Below, piece after piece: positions 1 to 11,249 of a DNA stretch of 64,000 bases. How positions within the stretch are numbered: the stretch's first letter is position 1; every line of letters begins with the position of its first letter. A program made the translations under genes and the position numbers. The stretch comes from Lumnitzera littorea (Eukaryota; Streptophyta; Magnoliopsida; Myrtales; Combretaceae): positions 29,750,155-29,814,154 of the forward strand of contig JAMXBB010000011.1 in assembly GCA_024138015.1 (NCBI GenBank), written 5' to 3'. The notes below the pieces were generated by a model. That model was not told where the DNA came from, did not search any database, and was given only the letters and a program-made list of their open reading frames with translations.

Positions 1-1317
1 GATAAAGATCAGATGTACACTATTTGATGCAATGAAAACAAAATTTATATATTTATATAAATTTTCCTACTAATTATAAATATATATATAATTAGTATTC
101 TATTATGTGGACAAAAAGATTCAAAACTTTATACTTACTTTGATAATTGAGAAAAGATTTAAACTTGAGAGTTTATGAATGTGGGATCACAACGTGCTTA
201 GTTTGCAACTTAAAGTTAAAAGGAAGGAGAAAGAAAAAGAAGGTAAAGATAGAAGGAACATTAGTGAATAAAAAATGCTTTGTTTAACTAATTTAACCGC
301 CATATGAAGTGTGAATCGAACTAGACCATGTATATTTTTGCTTTGCTTTTTGTTGGAAATGAAATAAATAAAAAAAAACATAAATTTATTTATAGTAATA
401 ATGATGACTCTATAGTTAAAAAGATTTATAACATTATTTTTACTTTATTTTTAAATGGTACGTCATTTCGTAGTGGAAACCATTTGTTATTTACATAATA
501 CTGTAATATTGTATATTTTTTTATATTGAATTTAATAGTAGTAGTTACCCTATTGTTAAAAAAAAAATCATAACTAGTTATTGTTAATATATCACTTTTG
601 ATATTTTTCAAGTAAATTTATTACTTTGCTATTTGTAAAAAAAAGAAAAAAGAAAAGAACTATTGCTTTACCCAAGGGATACATTTTGGTGGAAAAAAGA
701 GTAATTTCTATTCTCCTTCTTAAGCATTGTAAGGAACTTATCTAATATATATTATTTATTATCTAATATAATAAATTTGGAATATTTTTTATTATAATAC
801 CCATTTGATATTACTTTTTCATGTTATTAAATAACTACTTATTAAGACATAATCGATAAGCCAGTAATAATATTACTCTTCACATCTCCCTTTTTTTTTA
901 ACATTTTTTATCCATTTTTTACAAAACTTTTATTATTTGTACTTTTTCAATATCAATTAATTTTATTATCTTTATTATCCATACCTTTTAATTTTTGAAG
1001 ACATATTCTTTATATATAGGACAATATTTGTTGAATAGTTGTGACCTTTACTTAATTGGATATATAATGATGCAACTCTTGCCATATGGTATTATAATCA
1101 AATAGACTACATGTATGCCAAACTTTAAAGAACAAATTATAAAAATACCATCACTAAATTGCATCTTACAAATTTGACAAAAGTGATTTACGAAGAAATC
1201 ACACCTATAAGATGTGATTTCATGTTTCCTATATCATTGTTTTCTCGCATTTAGACAACATTAGTACTAATGTGTCGCATAGATGCAACATCTATACATT
1301 ACCTATGTTAGTACTAA
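1..1317. other. AT-rich intergenic stretch, no gene seen
   Basis: No open frame here resembles a known protein, and short minus-strand frames are low-complexity. Around 1262-1317 the motif gtactaatg occurs twice with tgtcgcatagatgcaac between. A similar motif resumes at 5594 beyond the hAT element, so this is the interrupted target of that insertion. Confidence 0.6.
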
Positions 1318-1325
1318 TGTATTAG
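1318..1325. repeat. Left 8-bp target site duplication of hAT element
   Basis: The octamer tgtattag lies directly before the terminus TAGAGGTAAGT at 1326. It recurs exactly at 5594-5601, directly after the inverted terminus. Eight bp is the duplication length made by hAT transposases. Confidence 0.9.
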
Positions 1326-3084
1326 TAGAGGTAAGTAGGTAACCTTATCATACAAGGTACCCACCTAGAACTTGCTCCATTAGCTAAATTTCAAGTAGGT
1401 ATTAAGGATTATAGGATAAGTTTTGAATAATAATTTCCCAGAATATATTCCCATAAGATAAGATATGGGTGTTAACTTAAGGTATCCAATACTCATCATA
1501 GAACCTATATTTCAATATATAAAGGGTGTAGATTCTAAGGTACCATATATCTACCTTTTGATAGAATAATATTAGTAAATAAATAAATAATTTTTTTTTT
1601 ATAATTTTTCAAGCTTAAAAAAAAAAACAAAAGAAAAGATGGCCCACTAAAACCCTAAGTATAGAATACACATTATTACTATTCCCACAAAAATAATCTC
1701 TCTTACTTTCCTTCTTTCGCTGTAGCATCTCTTGTTCTCCTCCTATTTTTGGCCTTTAGTTTGAAGTTTCTAGTTAAAAAATTTTCTTTTCTCTCTGAGC
1801 AATTTCAACTGCTAGCTTCTTTCTTAGTTCTGTTTTTAGTTTTTGGTAATTTACTTTTCTTCTTTGCTGCAATAATGTTTGGTTGAGTTTGGTTTAATTT
1901 TTATTATATCAAGCCATTGCATGAAACGCATAAATTTAGGTTGCTTTTTGGTTGATTTTTGGTCATTTTCATTTTGTTCTTACTCTTGTTTGCACTTGAG
2001 ATTATTACTTTAGAACGCTTTGAAATCATAAATCTCCAGCAAGGGTACATGGGGATAATACAGGGATAAACCACTATAATAATGTTTGGTAGATTTTGGG
2101 TTGATTTTTCCTCATTGCTTCTTCAGATTTTTATTTAATTGACAATGTCATGTACATAATACATATAACGTTATTATAGAAACATTAAGTTTGATAAAAC
2201 GAGTAACATGCATGTAGAGAAAGTAGAACAAAACTTCACTCAATCATATGCCATCATTTTGCTCTGCCTTATGATAAATTTTAAGTATTCAGTGTTGTAT
2301 TATAGATGTACCTTTTACTTTTTCAAAATGAGAGGGAAAACAAAGAGAGAGAGAAAAAAAAGTGGAAAATGGTAAATTGAAAGAAATGGCTTGAAACTAA
2401 ATGATTTAAATGGAAAAAGAGACTTGGAATGAGTCTGACTGGGCATATGATGGAGAAATTAGCCCATCCTTTATTGGATAATGAATCCTTTATTTCTTTA
2501 ATAAATTTTCTAATCTAAATTAGAAAATGACTTGCTGTTGGTATTAAGGTGAGATGAATCCTTGCCATTTATGGTTTTATTAGTTCACATATACCTCTTT
2601 AGATGTTTTCTATTAAAAGTTATACTTTAATCATTAATTTCTTAGGCTTATACAACATGTTAATTTATATACTTGCATTGAAAAATATTTGTTGAAGTTT
2701 GAATGTAGTTACATAGTATGTTGTTAAAATTAATATAGAAAGGTTGTAAGTTATTTCTACATTCAAAAGAAGCAATGACATAGAGCATTATCATTTTCCA
2801 TCAATCAATTTGGTTTACTAACATCAAAGTGTACATAATTAATTACTCAATACCATGCAAATAAGTTAGCAGTGATTCTACATTTAAGTAATACGATCAT
2901 GTGCATGAACAATAAAATAGTATATCTTTTGTACATGATGCAGAAAATGCTCTAAAATTCTTAAAGAATAGAATAAGTAATGATGATGAATATTTTCTAA
3001 TCTAAAGATTTTGCTTGATTTTTAGTTTTAAAAAATTTATTGTTCATGCTTTTTTTATTTTCTTGTATTTTTATGTTTTTCAGG

Positions 3085-4970
3085 GAAAAATGGAAAGTGA
3101 AGGGTAGACAAATAATACTTTAAGTTCAAGCAAGGCAATTCTACATCTTAAGTATGTTGAAAGAACAAAAATTCACTTGCTTAAGAACATTTTACTAAGA
3201 TTAATGTTATGTATGATCAAAAGAAGAAAATTGTTAAAACAAAGTGCAATTATTGTAAGAGAGAGTTATTATATAATGTTGATGGAAAGGTTTAGATCTC
3301 TAAAATTTAGAATTGCTTTCATTACTGACATTTGGAGTTCTATACAAAACCGTAGCTATTTATGTATAATTGCACATTTTGTTCATGATTCGTGGATATT
3401 GCAGAAGAGAATCATCAATTTTACTATCATGCCTAGTCATAAGGGTAAAGATATTAGTGAGATGGTTGAAAAGTGCATACATGAATAGAGGTCAAAAGAT
3501 AAGACTTCTACTATTACCATTGATAATGCTTCTTTAAATGACACTGCTTTAAAGTTCCTCAAAGAAAGGTATAAACGTGATGATTTGCTCATTTTAAATG
3601 GGGATTTCTTTCAAATAAGATGTGTTGCTCATATGTTTAACTTGATTGTGAATGATGGGTTAGCTAAAATTCTGGATTTTGTAGATCGAATTAGAAGTGC
3701 TGTAAGATATGTGAGAAGTTCACTTGCTAGAGCTCACTAATTTCAATCATGTATTGAGCATGAAAGGATTACTTATAAGGGATTGGCATGTTTAGATATT
3801 TTCACTAGGTGTAACTCTACTTATCTTATGTTAGAAACAACCCTTAAGTTCAAAAAAGCTTTCCAAAGAATAGAAGATGAGGATCCATGATTTTTTATTG
3901 AGCTTGGTAATGATATTCCCTTGTTTGTTAATTGGGAAAATATTAGAGTCTTGATTAGGTTTTTGAGAAAGTTTTATGAAACAACAAAAAGGATATCGGG
4001 ATCAATGTATGTCATATCTAACTCCTACTTTTATGAAGTTGTTAGCATTTTGAATAACTTTAAATGAGTGAGAGAATGATTCGAATCCTTCTCTTCAATC
4101 AATGGCAAGAAAAATGAGAGAAAAGTCCTTTAAATATTATGGAAGTATTGATAAAATAAATTCGATAGTTTTGGATCTTGTTATGTTGGATCCCAGATTT
4201 AAATTAAAGTTTGTGAAATATTGTTATAAAGAAATTTATGTTGTTGATGAGAAAGTTGAGGCAATGCTCAAGGACATGAAGAATGTAATTGTTTGATTAT
4301 TTGAGTTTTATGAAAATGCTCTCAAGTATGTTATGGATCAAAGTTCTCAAGCCTTGCATGATATAAAAATAGAGGAAGATCAACTTGTTATTGATGATGA
4401 TACTTGTCTATTGGATGATCCCATTAGAAAAATCAAAAAATGGTTTTGAGAAGTTTATGGAAGCTAAGGAAAGTGATGCATATAAGTCGGAGTTGGATCA
4501 ATATTTAGAGTAATCACGTGAAAAGAATAGTAATGATTTTGACATTTTAGTTTGATGGAAAGCTAATAGTTTAAAATTTCAAATTCTTTGTCAAATAGGG
4601 AGGGACATTTTGCCTATTCCAGTGTCTATTGTTGTATTAGAGTCTACATTTAGCACTTTTGATCGTGTTCTTGATCAATTTCATAGTTCTTTAATGCCAA
4701 CAATTATTTAGTATTTGGTTTATGCATGTGATTGGTTGAGAAATAGTTCAAAGTCAATTTTCGTGGAAGAATACTTGGAAAATGCCGAAAAATATGAAAT
4801 ACGTAAGCTTCTTATATTTATATTTGTTTTTTTTTTCCTTACATCAACTATTCAAGTTCATTGCAATATTTTTTTTTAAATATTTCATACTACTAACTTT
4901 TTTTTGTAAATGCTTTCTTTGTTTTGTAGAGATAAGTTCTATTAATGAAGATATTGCGGATATTGATTAA
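3085..4970 (+). pseudogene. hAT transposase (BED zinc finger / RICESLEEPER-like), broken
   Basis: Family role: cut-and-paste transposase acting on its own inverted repeats. Seen: about 3227-3270 encodes KCNYCKREL, the first half of a BED zinc finger. From 3300 the catalytic region begins with FITDIWSSIQNRSYLCIIAH, then PSHKGKDISEMVEKC, and CVAHMFNLIVNDGL at about 3620. The C-terminal hAT dimerisation block is recognisable at 4580-4760 (IPVSIVVLESTFSTFDRVLD, then DWLRNSSKS). A short intron at 4803-4929 precedes the last residues. Breaks: stops at 3486, about 3738, 3888, 4065 and 4294, plus frame changes. The second half of the BED finger and the linker before the catalytic region appear deleted. 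No functional protein can be made. The open frames at 3177-3488 and 4102-4296 are surviving pieces. Confidence 0.88.
4803..4929 (+). other. Probable 127-bp intron in the hAT transposase pseudogene
   Basis: The intron begins GTAAGC and ends TTTTGTAG, with a T-rich tract through most of it. Joining the flanks keeps the frame: ...AEKYEI before the intron, then Q and ISSINEDIADID followed by a stop. That is the acidic tail expected after the hAT dimerisation domain. Confidence 0.65.
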
Positions 4971-5312
4971 AGCGATAAGACAAGTTACAGTGGAGCATCA
5001 TGTTTGTTAAATTTTGTTTATATTACTAAGTGATCTTGTGTGTTGACTGTTAAAGTTAAGAACTAATGAGAGGAAATTCTTTTTCCCGTAATGTTATGTT
5101 TATCTGTCTTGCTTTGCATTCGATTGAATCGTGCAAACAGTGAGATGGATGTTTGTTTTTTTTTTCTAATCTCCTATTATTGTGTTTTAACGAAACATCA
5201 GTATTGCATTACTATAAATGACATTCTATGGTTTCTGTTCCTCGTTTAAGATGTAGATTTTAATTAACAATAGATATTCATAATAGTTAACTGAATTCTC
5301 ATCGAGATTTTA

Positions 5313-5314
<2 letters not shown>

Positions 5315-5344
<30 letters not shown>
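5315..5344. repeat. (AT)n microsatellite
   Basis: An uninterrupted AT dinucleotide run of about 14 units inside the 3' noncoding part of the hAT element. Confidence 0.95.
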
Positions 5345-5348
<4 letters not shown>

Positions 5349-5601
5349 TGCTTTCAGTGGTAAAAAATAAATTGATTATGTATTGATAACACTTGATAAC
5401 TTAAAGTAAGCATGATTTATAAGTTCCACAATATACTTTATAACTTATTACCCGATACCTTATAACTTATTACATATTTTATAGGATATAGGATACAAGG
5501 TGTCACAGGTATAAGAGTTTAGGAATAGGTACCTACAAGATAGGGGATAGGTAAAGCTCCATACTCTACCAAATTTATACTCGCTTACTTCTATGTATTA
5601 G

Positions 5602-6263
5602 TGTTGCATTTTTATATATTTACCTAAGATGCGATATAGATGCGATATTTGATAATATTTTTTTATTTAATTTGTATAATATTTATTAATTTTGATTATG
5701 AACATGCAATTTTCTCTACTATAATCTTATAATCCAAAAGATTATAATTTTTTCTAAATCGTATGATATTTTATATGACTATCAATAGTCACAAAAATTA
5801 CAATGTATAACTTATAAACTATTTTTTATATAACTAATTACATGTGCTCATGTAATCTTTTAAATATGAATGAATTTATCAGCATATTAATTATAATCGT
5901 CTTTTGCATTAATTTTTTATTTTCATCAATATAAATATATTTTAAAGTAAACCCCCACGTTATGCTGAGCATTAAATAGTTATTCCTAATTTTCCATCCA
6001 TGCCTTCACTCAACTTGGTTAGTGGTCAACGCTCGGTAGACCCGGCCGAGTATCCAAGCTGGCGGTTTGACTGCATGGGCTGTTCAGGTTATTTTGGACT
6101 GACCCGTATTTAATGCTGGTTTTGGTTGAACTGGGCTGACTCGACCGGTTCATTTCAGGCTTAACAACAATGTTAAAAACAGACCAACCAGTTATTGGCT
6201 TGATTATTAAATATAATTGGCCTAATACATTACAAATGGTAAAATGGTTGTGAAATTTTGAGA
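5602..6263. other. Noncoding stretch with a GC-richer patch
   Basis: Mostly AT-rich. From 6004 to about 6170 composition shifts abruptly to GC-rich, with degenerate repeats of short words such as gacccg, ggttt and actggg. This type of sequence is common in subterminal parts of hAT-like transposons. No matching opposite end or target duplication was found, so origin is unassigned. Confidence 0.4.
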
Positions 6264-6581
6264 AGAATAAGGAAAAATTAAAAAAAGAAAAAAGATTAAG
6301 TAGATATGAGGAATCCAAATGTGACGGAATAATTTCTCTGCACATTTGTAATGAAGATGATGTTACAAAGTTTTGGGCGAACAAGGAAAAATTAAAAAAA
6401 TAATAATAATAACGAATGAGAAGTTACAAGGAATCCAATTGTGCAGCATATTTCTAATGAAGAAGATGCAACGAATTTTAAGGCGAATAAGAAAAGATTA
6501 AAAAGGAATAAAAAGATACAAGAAATTCAATTGTGACGTTTCGCAGGATATTTATAACGAAGATGTTACAAAGTCTTGTGA
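6264..6581 (+). repeat. Three imperfect ~105-bp tandem repeats
   Basis: Units start near 6264, 6378 and 6485. Each begins gaa(t/c)aagg-aaaattaaaaa. Each then continues through (g/a)aat(t/c)caa(a/t)tgtg, a ttt(c/g)taatgaag-like word, and ends near (t/c)aaagt(t)tt(g)ggc. Length differs by a few bases between units through changes in the A-rich part. No coding meaning is apparent. Confidence 0.7.
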
Positions 6582-7388
6582 AAACTTGCGATTTTATGTG
6601 AGACAGCTTATAGTAGAATTAGGTACAGTGAGAAACCTTACTTCATATTGTGGTGAAGTGTAAATTCAAGGAACATATACGTATATTTTGAATGATTACA
6701 TGAGCTATTGGCACAAATAAAAAATAAATAAATTCATGATAACAAGGACAATTCGTTTCTTATGTTAAACTATGTACTACGTCACAAAAACGTTAATTAG
6801 GTACATAATACATTTATATTTTTCTAGCAGTAAACATATATATATATATATATATATATATACGTATTCGATTAATATAAGGATGTGTTACATGCTAAAG
6901 GCACGTGTACATGTGTAATCGAAGGGCAAAATGAACAGACGCGATCAACAAGCGTTCACAGTCACAGACACAGGATGAACACATGCATGAGAAACCGAAA
7001 GACGAGAGACACAAAGTTTCCATAGAAGTGATACTGACACGAAACAAGATAAACAAACAGAACCGTGGCAGACACATCCTCGGCTTTGACAGTTCAATGT
7101 TCTCTATCAAAAGTGGCCCATGTATACCAACATGAGTTGCAGACATTTACTTTTAATATCTCTTATCAAAATCATTATAATCTAATAATATAAATATTTA
7201 TTTTTTAATAGGATCAAGCAAATTCAAATCCTTTTCCACCTATTGTAATGTATGGTAGTTGATGTATACTTTCTGCTATCGCATATATGATTATATATGT
7301 GCATATATATATTCTTTTAATATTAATAATAATCAATATTTGACTATGTATTGATAACTTGCTAAAATTAAACCTCGTGATCAAGAAT
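6582..7388. other. Noncoding, with (TA)n run and an unassigned GC-balanced patch
   Basis: A TA dinucleotide run covers about 6835-6862. From 6885 to 7150 base composition is close to balanced and an 83-codon minus-strand frame (6895-7146) stays open. Its cysteine/leucine-rich translation matches no family I recognise. I regard it as a chance frame in an unidentified repeat fragment. Confidence 0.4.
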
Positions 7389-8048
7389 TAAGGATAGCTA
7401 TAGATCAGTTTGGTTTGGTTTTCTTTCCAAATCAAACCAAACCATAGAAATACGGTTTGGTTTTTTATAGTTTTAAATCAAATCATATGATTCGAATTCA
7501 TATGATTCGAATTGAAAATTTTTTTAAATCATAAAATTTCAGTTTGATTTGGTTAGGTTTATAGATTAAACTATATCTTGTAATTTAGAAAAGTATATAT
7601 GCGAAATGTATTATCTTATATAAAAAGTATTGAGTAAAATAATAAATATTATCATAATAGAGATTAATGAAATTAATATTCATGTAATTAAAACTTTTGA
7701 AATATTTGTTAATAACTAATTTCATTTATAAAAATAACATATGGTACAAATTTTGAGTTAAGCTACATATATAATTTATATATTATGGTAAGTAAAATTT
7801 TAATATATATATATTTCAATAAATATAAATAAACAATTCTTTTATATGCTATATTATAACAAAGGACACTCCTTACTTGAAATAAAATACTATTATGTTT
7901 CTTTCTAAAACGGATTGATTCGATTTATCCTTCTAAATGGTTTGGATTGGGAATTTTTTTAACCAAATTATAAGAAAAATCATATTCGGTTTGGATTGAT
8001 TTGATTTATAGATTGATTTAGTTTGATCAGTTTTTTTACTTACCTCTA
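7389..8048. mobile_element. Non-autonomous hAT-like element (MITE-sized)
   Basis: The right end, read on the minus strand, starts TAGAGGTAAGT, identical over 11 bases to the left terminus of the hAT element at 1326. The left end starts TAAGGATAGC, a degenerate match. Both subterminal regions carry repeated (G)GTTTGGTTTGG / CCAAACCAAA words in inverted arrangement. Flanking octamers tcaagaat (7381-7388) and ctgagaat (8049-8056) differ only by three transitions, consistent with an aged 8-bp duplication. No coding sequence is present. Confidence 0.6.
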
Positions 8049-8339
8049 CTGAGAATTATTGGCTTCATCTTTGAAAGCATTTTAAGTAGTAAGCAGCTAT
8101 ACAAACAATTACTTCATCTATTTATTATCCATTTTTCCTAATCATTATATACATCTTTGTTCCAATATTATAACCTTTTTTGGGTGCAATTTCATTGAAA
8201 ATATCTATGGAATAAAACATAAAAAGTGTAGGCAACTAAAGCCTGCTTAGCATATAGTAGCTATTTACACAATTGGTATATACACACTACCTTTTCTTAT
8301 TTCGAACAAGACAAATATTTACAACATCATCTTTCAAAA

Positions 8340-8800
8340 GACTAAGGAGCTCTAGTGTTGGTTATTCCAATAAAAATTCCTGTGCTTCATCCTCCCAAAC
8401 CTTAGTTGCTATTGCATTAGCAACGTGATTCAACTCTCATGGTACCATGCTAGAAACCATCCCTTGGATTTGGGAGAACATTCCCCTATAAGCAACAATA
8501 ACATTATAATACTTCAATTTTTGGTTTTTTAAATTCAATAAGCAATGAAGTAGCAATGCAAGTATCTGTGCAAATTTGTAGCTTAAGAATATTTATTTAC
8601 AATACTAGTCAAAACCCCAAACGAATTCCTTACATCTTGCTAGCAATTATATCAATTTCTCCTAATGATTTTCCAAATCCAAGAATCCACACAAAGTGAG
8701 AATCATGAAGAACGCCTCTACTAGAAGCTCTCCCATCAGTAAGGACTGAGCCATCAGTATATAAATTAATTTGAGGGTGCCTCAAGCTAGTTTGTTCAAA
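8340..8800 (-). pseudogene. LINE RNase H domain remnant
   Basis: Minus-strand translation gives INLYTDGSVLTDGRASRG, followed by HDSHFVWILGFGKSLGEID. This corresponds to the start of the plant LINE-encoded RNase H domain (family pattern xNTDGS...GGxxRDxxGxWxxGFxxxLG). The family cleaves RNA in RNA/DNA hybrids during reverse transcription. The first catalytic Asp (TDGS) is present. Downstream the frame is interrupted by stops. It lies at the 3' end of the LINE, as expected. Confidence 0.7.
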
Positions 8801-9058
8801 TTTAAACACTTGCTTAAGTTTCCTAGCATATACCTAACACTCATGCATGGTAACACAAATTTGGCCATGCAAGTGATGGAGATTAAAAATATTTGAGTTT
8901 CGAAAACACTTTTTCTTGCACATCTCTCATAGTTTCCATAAACCAATTGTAAATAGAAAAGCTATTAGGGGTGTAACATGCACAAGCTCTTTTCACTTCA
9001 CCATACAATTTGCCTTAAGCCAAGATTTAAAGTTACCTTGCATTGTCATATGACATAG

Positions 9059-9321
9059 CCATCCCCCAACTTTATAAGAGCTGCCTGGTCAAAAATAGCC
9101 TTGCCATGCATTAACTCCTTACCAATAAACAACATGCTTACATTGGTGATGAGGCAACGAAAAGCATAGCTTATGCAATCTTGCAATACTCCATCCCCCA
9201 ACTTTACAAGAGCTGCTTGGTCAAAAATAGCCTTGCTATACATTAACTCCTTACCAATGAACAACATGTCTACATTGGTGATGAGGCAGTGGAAAGCATG
9301 ACTTATGCAATCTTGCAATAC
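9059..9321 (-). repeat. Two-copy 132-bp tandem duplication inside the LINE ORF
   Basis: The units 9059-9190 and 9191-9321 both begin ccatcccccaactt and stay alike throughout. Because 132 is a multiple of three, the duplication is in frame. The minus-strand open frame 9046-9318 contains LQDCIS(H/Y)AF(H/R)CLITNV(D/S)MLFIGKE twice. Confidence 0.9.
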
Positions 9322-9672
9322 TTAGCCCCAAAGAACCATTTTGTGCCTAAGTTCCCAAAATCGCTTAAGTGCATAAGCTTCATTCTATATGTAAAGATCA
9401 ATTAAACCAAAGCTACCCTCTTACTTTAGCTCAACAATTTGTCCCTAACTAATCCATTGTGCTATGCACTTGTCTCGTGTCCCATTCCAGATAACACTCT
9501 GAATAATCAAAGCAAGCTTATCTAAAATCTTGACTGGAAGCCATGCTACTACGTACAATAAGTAGGTAGAAACAAAACTCCAAATAATCAAAGCAAGCTT
9601 GTCCAAAATCTTGATTGGAAGCTACGCTACATACATATAATAAGTAGGTTGAACTTCTAAGACTAATTGAGA
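9322..9672 (-). pseudogene. LINE ORF2 C-terminal region (post-RT, zf-RVT-like)
   Basis: Minus-strand translation contains LPVKILDKLALII, WNGTRDKCIAQWIS, then EGSLGLIDLYIXNEAYALKRFWELRHKMVLWG. This follows the plant LINE pattern in which 'LPKxxLDKIxxIxRxFLWxG' leads to 'GGLGIRDLxxxNxALLxKWLWR'. The 91-bp word beginning aataatcaaagcaagctt is duplicated in tandem (from 9502 and from 9593), so part of this protein (LPxKILDKLALII) appears twice. Since 91 is not a multiple of three, that duplication also shifts frame. The copia element begins at 9673, directly upstream in LINE orientation. Confidence 0.72.
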
Positions 9673-10011
9673 TGTGTAGTATCAAGAGTTATATTTATCA
9701 TACAACTTTCTTGTATTGTATTTATCATAGCTTTAGTCTTACCTTTATACTATATCTAACCTTCGTGTTTTCACACATGTTCTTTATAAATGAGTTAGAG
9801 TCAATTACTTAGTTAGTCTACAGGTAGTATAAATAAGACTTGCAGATCTATTATTTGTAACTTTTTACATTCCTTAGGTTTAGTAATAAAAATTGATTTC
9901 ATTCTTTTCACAGAATCAAAAGCTCTTGCCTTTATTTTTGTTCATTGCCCTGTTTTGTACTGATGAAGCTAAAACCCTAGATGGATGATTTGACAACTTG
10001 TTCTCTTTTCA
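9673..10011 (+). repeat. 5' LTR of the copia element
   Basis: It begins TGTGTAGTATCAAG and ends TTCTCTTTTCA (TG...CA). It is 339 bp long and matches 14441-14778 along its length. A TATA-like tataaata lies at 9828-9835, placing the likely transcription start just downstream. Confidence 0.93.
9828..9835 (+). promoter_or_regulatory. TATA-like box in copia LTR
   Basis: The octamer tataaata is in the middle of the LTR and is conserved in the 3' LTR at 14596-14603, as expected for the element's own promoter. Confidence 0.6.
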
Positions 10012-10024
10012 TGGTATCAAAGCA
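10012..10024 (+). other. Primer binding site (initiator-Met tRNA type)
   Basis: TGGTATCAAAGCA immediately follows the 5' LTR. Plant copia and gypsy elements commonly use TGGTATCAGAGC, complementary to the 3' end of initiator methionine tRNA, to prime minus-strand DNA synthesis. One transition separates this copy from that form. Confidence 0.88.
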
Positions 10025-10128
10025 CAAGCGTAGTCAATTTCTATAAGGTTTTTTTCCTTCTTCGTTGTTATTCCTTTTCCGCATTGTTAAGTGATTGTTG
10101 AAAGGTTATCATTCAATATAAGTTTGTT

Positions 10129-11190
10129 ATGTCAAGTCATTCTACTTATAATGATCCACTATTTCTTTCTTCATCGGATAGTCTAGGTACCATAATCATG
10201 TCTGTTGTTCTTAATAGCTCCAATTATTTTGGATGGAGCAGATCGGTAAAATTAGCCTTAGTAGCTAAGTCAAAGCTAGGTTTTCTAGATGGTACTTGTG
10301 TTAAGCCTGAAGATAAATCTATGGATCTTCAGAGGTAGTTACAATGTGATTCAATGATTCAATGTTGGATCTTGAATTCGATACAAAAGGATTTATCTAA
10401 GGGTTTCATTTATGTTCAGTTGTCTAAAGAGTTGTGGGATAATGTAGCAAAAAGGTTTAGACAAACTAATGGTCCGCTCATATACTAGCTGTAACATGAT
10501 TTTTTGAATCTAAAGCAAGGACTTAACTTTGTGACAGTGTATTATAGAAAATTGAAGAAATTGTAGGATGAGTTGTCCAGTTTAAATGGTTTGCTCGATT
10601 GTAGTTGTGGTGCTATGGAGAAGTTTATGGAAATCAATAATAGAAATCATCTCATACAATTCTTGATGGGTCTTGATGTTGTGTATGAGACAGTTAGAAA
10701 TTATATACTTACACTGAATCTTCTACCTAGTGTTAATAAGGCATATTATTTGGTAACTCAAGTAAAAAAGTAGAAGCAGATGTTAAGAGTAGTTGCACTT
10801 TTAGATGAGAGTCCTACATTTACTGTTAAGACTCAATCAAAGTTAAATTCATGTGATAAGAGAGATAGGCACTTTAAATGAATGACTTGTACACACTATA
10901 AGAAGACAAGTCATGCAATTGAGAATTGTTTTGAATTGATTGGATTTCTAGAGTGGTGTAAGGGTTCTAAAGATAAAAGAGGTGCAAAGTTTGTTGGTCA
11001 AGTTAATTCTACAAGAGAGGCTTATGATTCACCTTTTAATGATAAACCACAGACCAAGATTGCTCATTTTCAAGATACTTTGGCAAATGATATAAAATTG
11101 GTTGCTAAGGTGTGTAGTAAGGTTGTTAGACTCTTGAAGACAAAGTCAACTATTGATGCAAATTTGACTTCATGTTCAAACTTTGCAGGT
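10129..11190 (+). pseudogene. Copia gag (capsid), broken
   Basis: Family role: capsid protein packaging element RNA. It starts at the first ATG after the leader with MSSHSTYNDPLFLSSSDSLG. It then runs through NYFGWSRSVKLALVAKSKLG, typical of the copia gag N-terminus, and IYVQLSKELWDNVAKRF. The zinc knuckle near 10885-10960 reads CTHYKKTSHAIENC where CxxC-x4-H-x4-C is expected. The second cysteine is tyrosine, so zinc binding would be lost. Stops interrupt at 10338, 10486, 10564, 10771 and 10879. The surviving open pieces are 10129-10338, 10573-10773 and 10882-11193. Confidence 0.85.
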
Positions 11191-11249
11191 TAATGCACTA
11201 CTACTAAATTAGATTCTTTTGTTGCTTCATTTAACAAAGTTCATGATAA

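Larger units (their letters stand above)
1326..5593 (+). mobile_element. hAT-superfamily DNA transposon, complete ends, decayed
   Basis: Seen: the left end reads TAGAGGTAAGTAGG and the right end, read inward on the minus strand, reads TAGAAGTAAGCGAG. These are short imperfect terminal inverted repeats. A perfect 8-bp duplication (tgtattag) flanks both ends. Subterminal regions carry repeated GGTACC-like motifs in both orientations (around 1358 and 5540), as is usual for plant hAT elements. The 4,268-bp body holds a broken transposase on the plus strand at about 3085-4970. The upstream ~1.7 kb is noncoding and contains a CT-rich, leader-like stretch at 1690-1830. The intact duplication with decayed coding sequence indicates an old insertion, now immobile unless supplied with transposase in trans. 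Confidence 0.9.

Noticed and set aside
6019..6384. 121-codon minus-strand frame
   Set aside because: It overlaps the tandem repeats and a GC-rich repeat-like patch, and its translation shows no domain.
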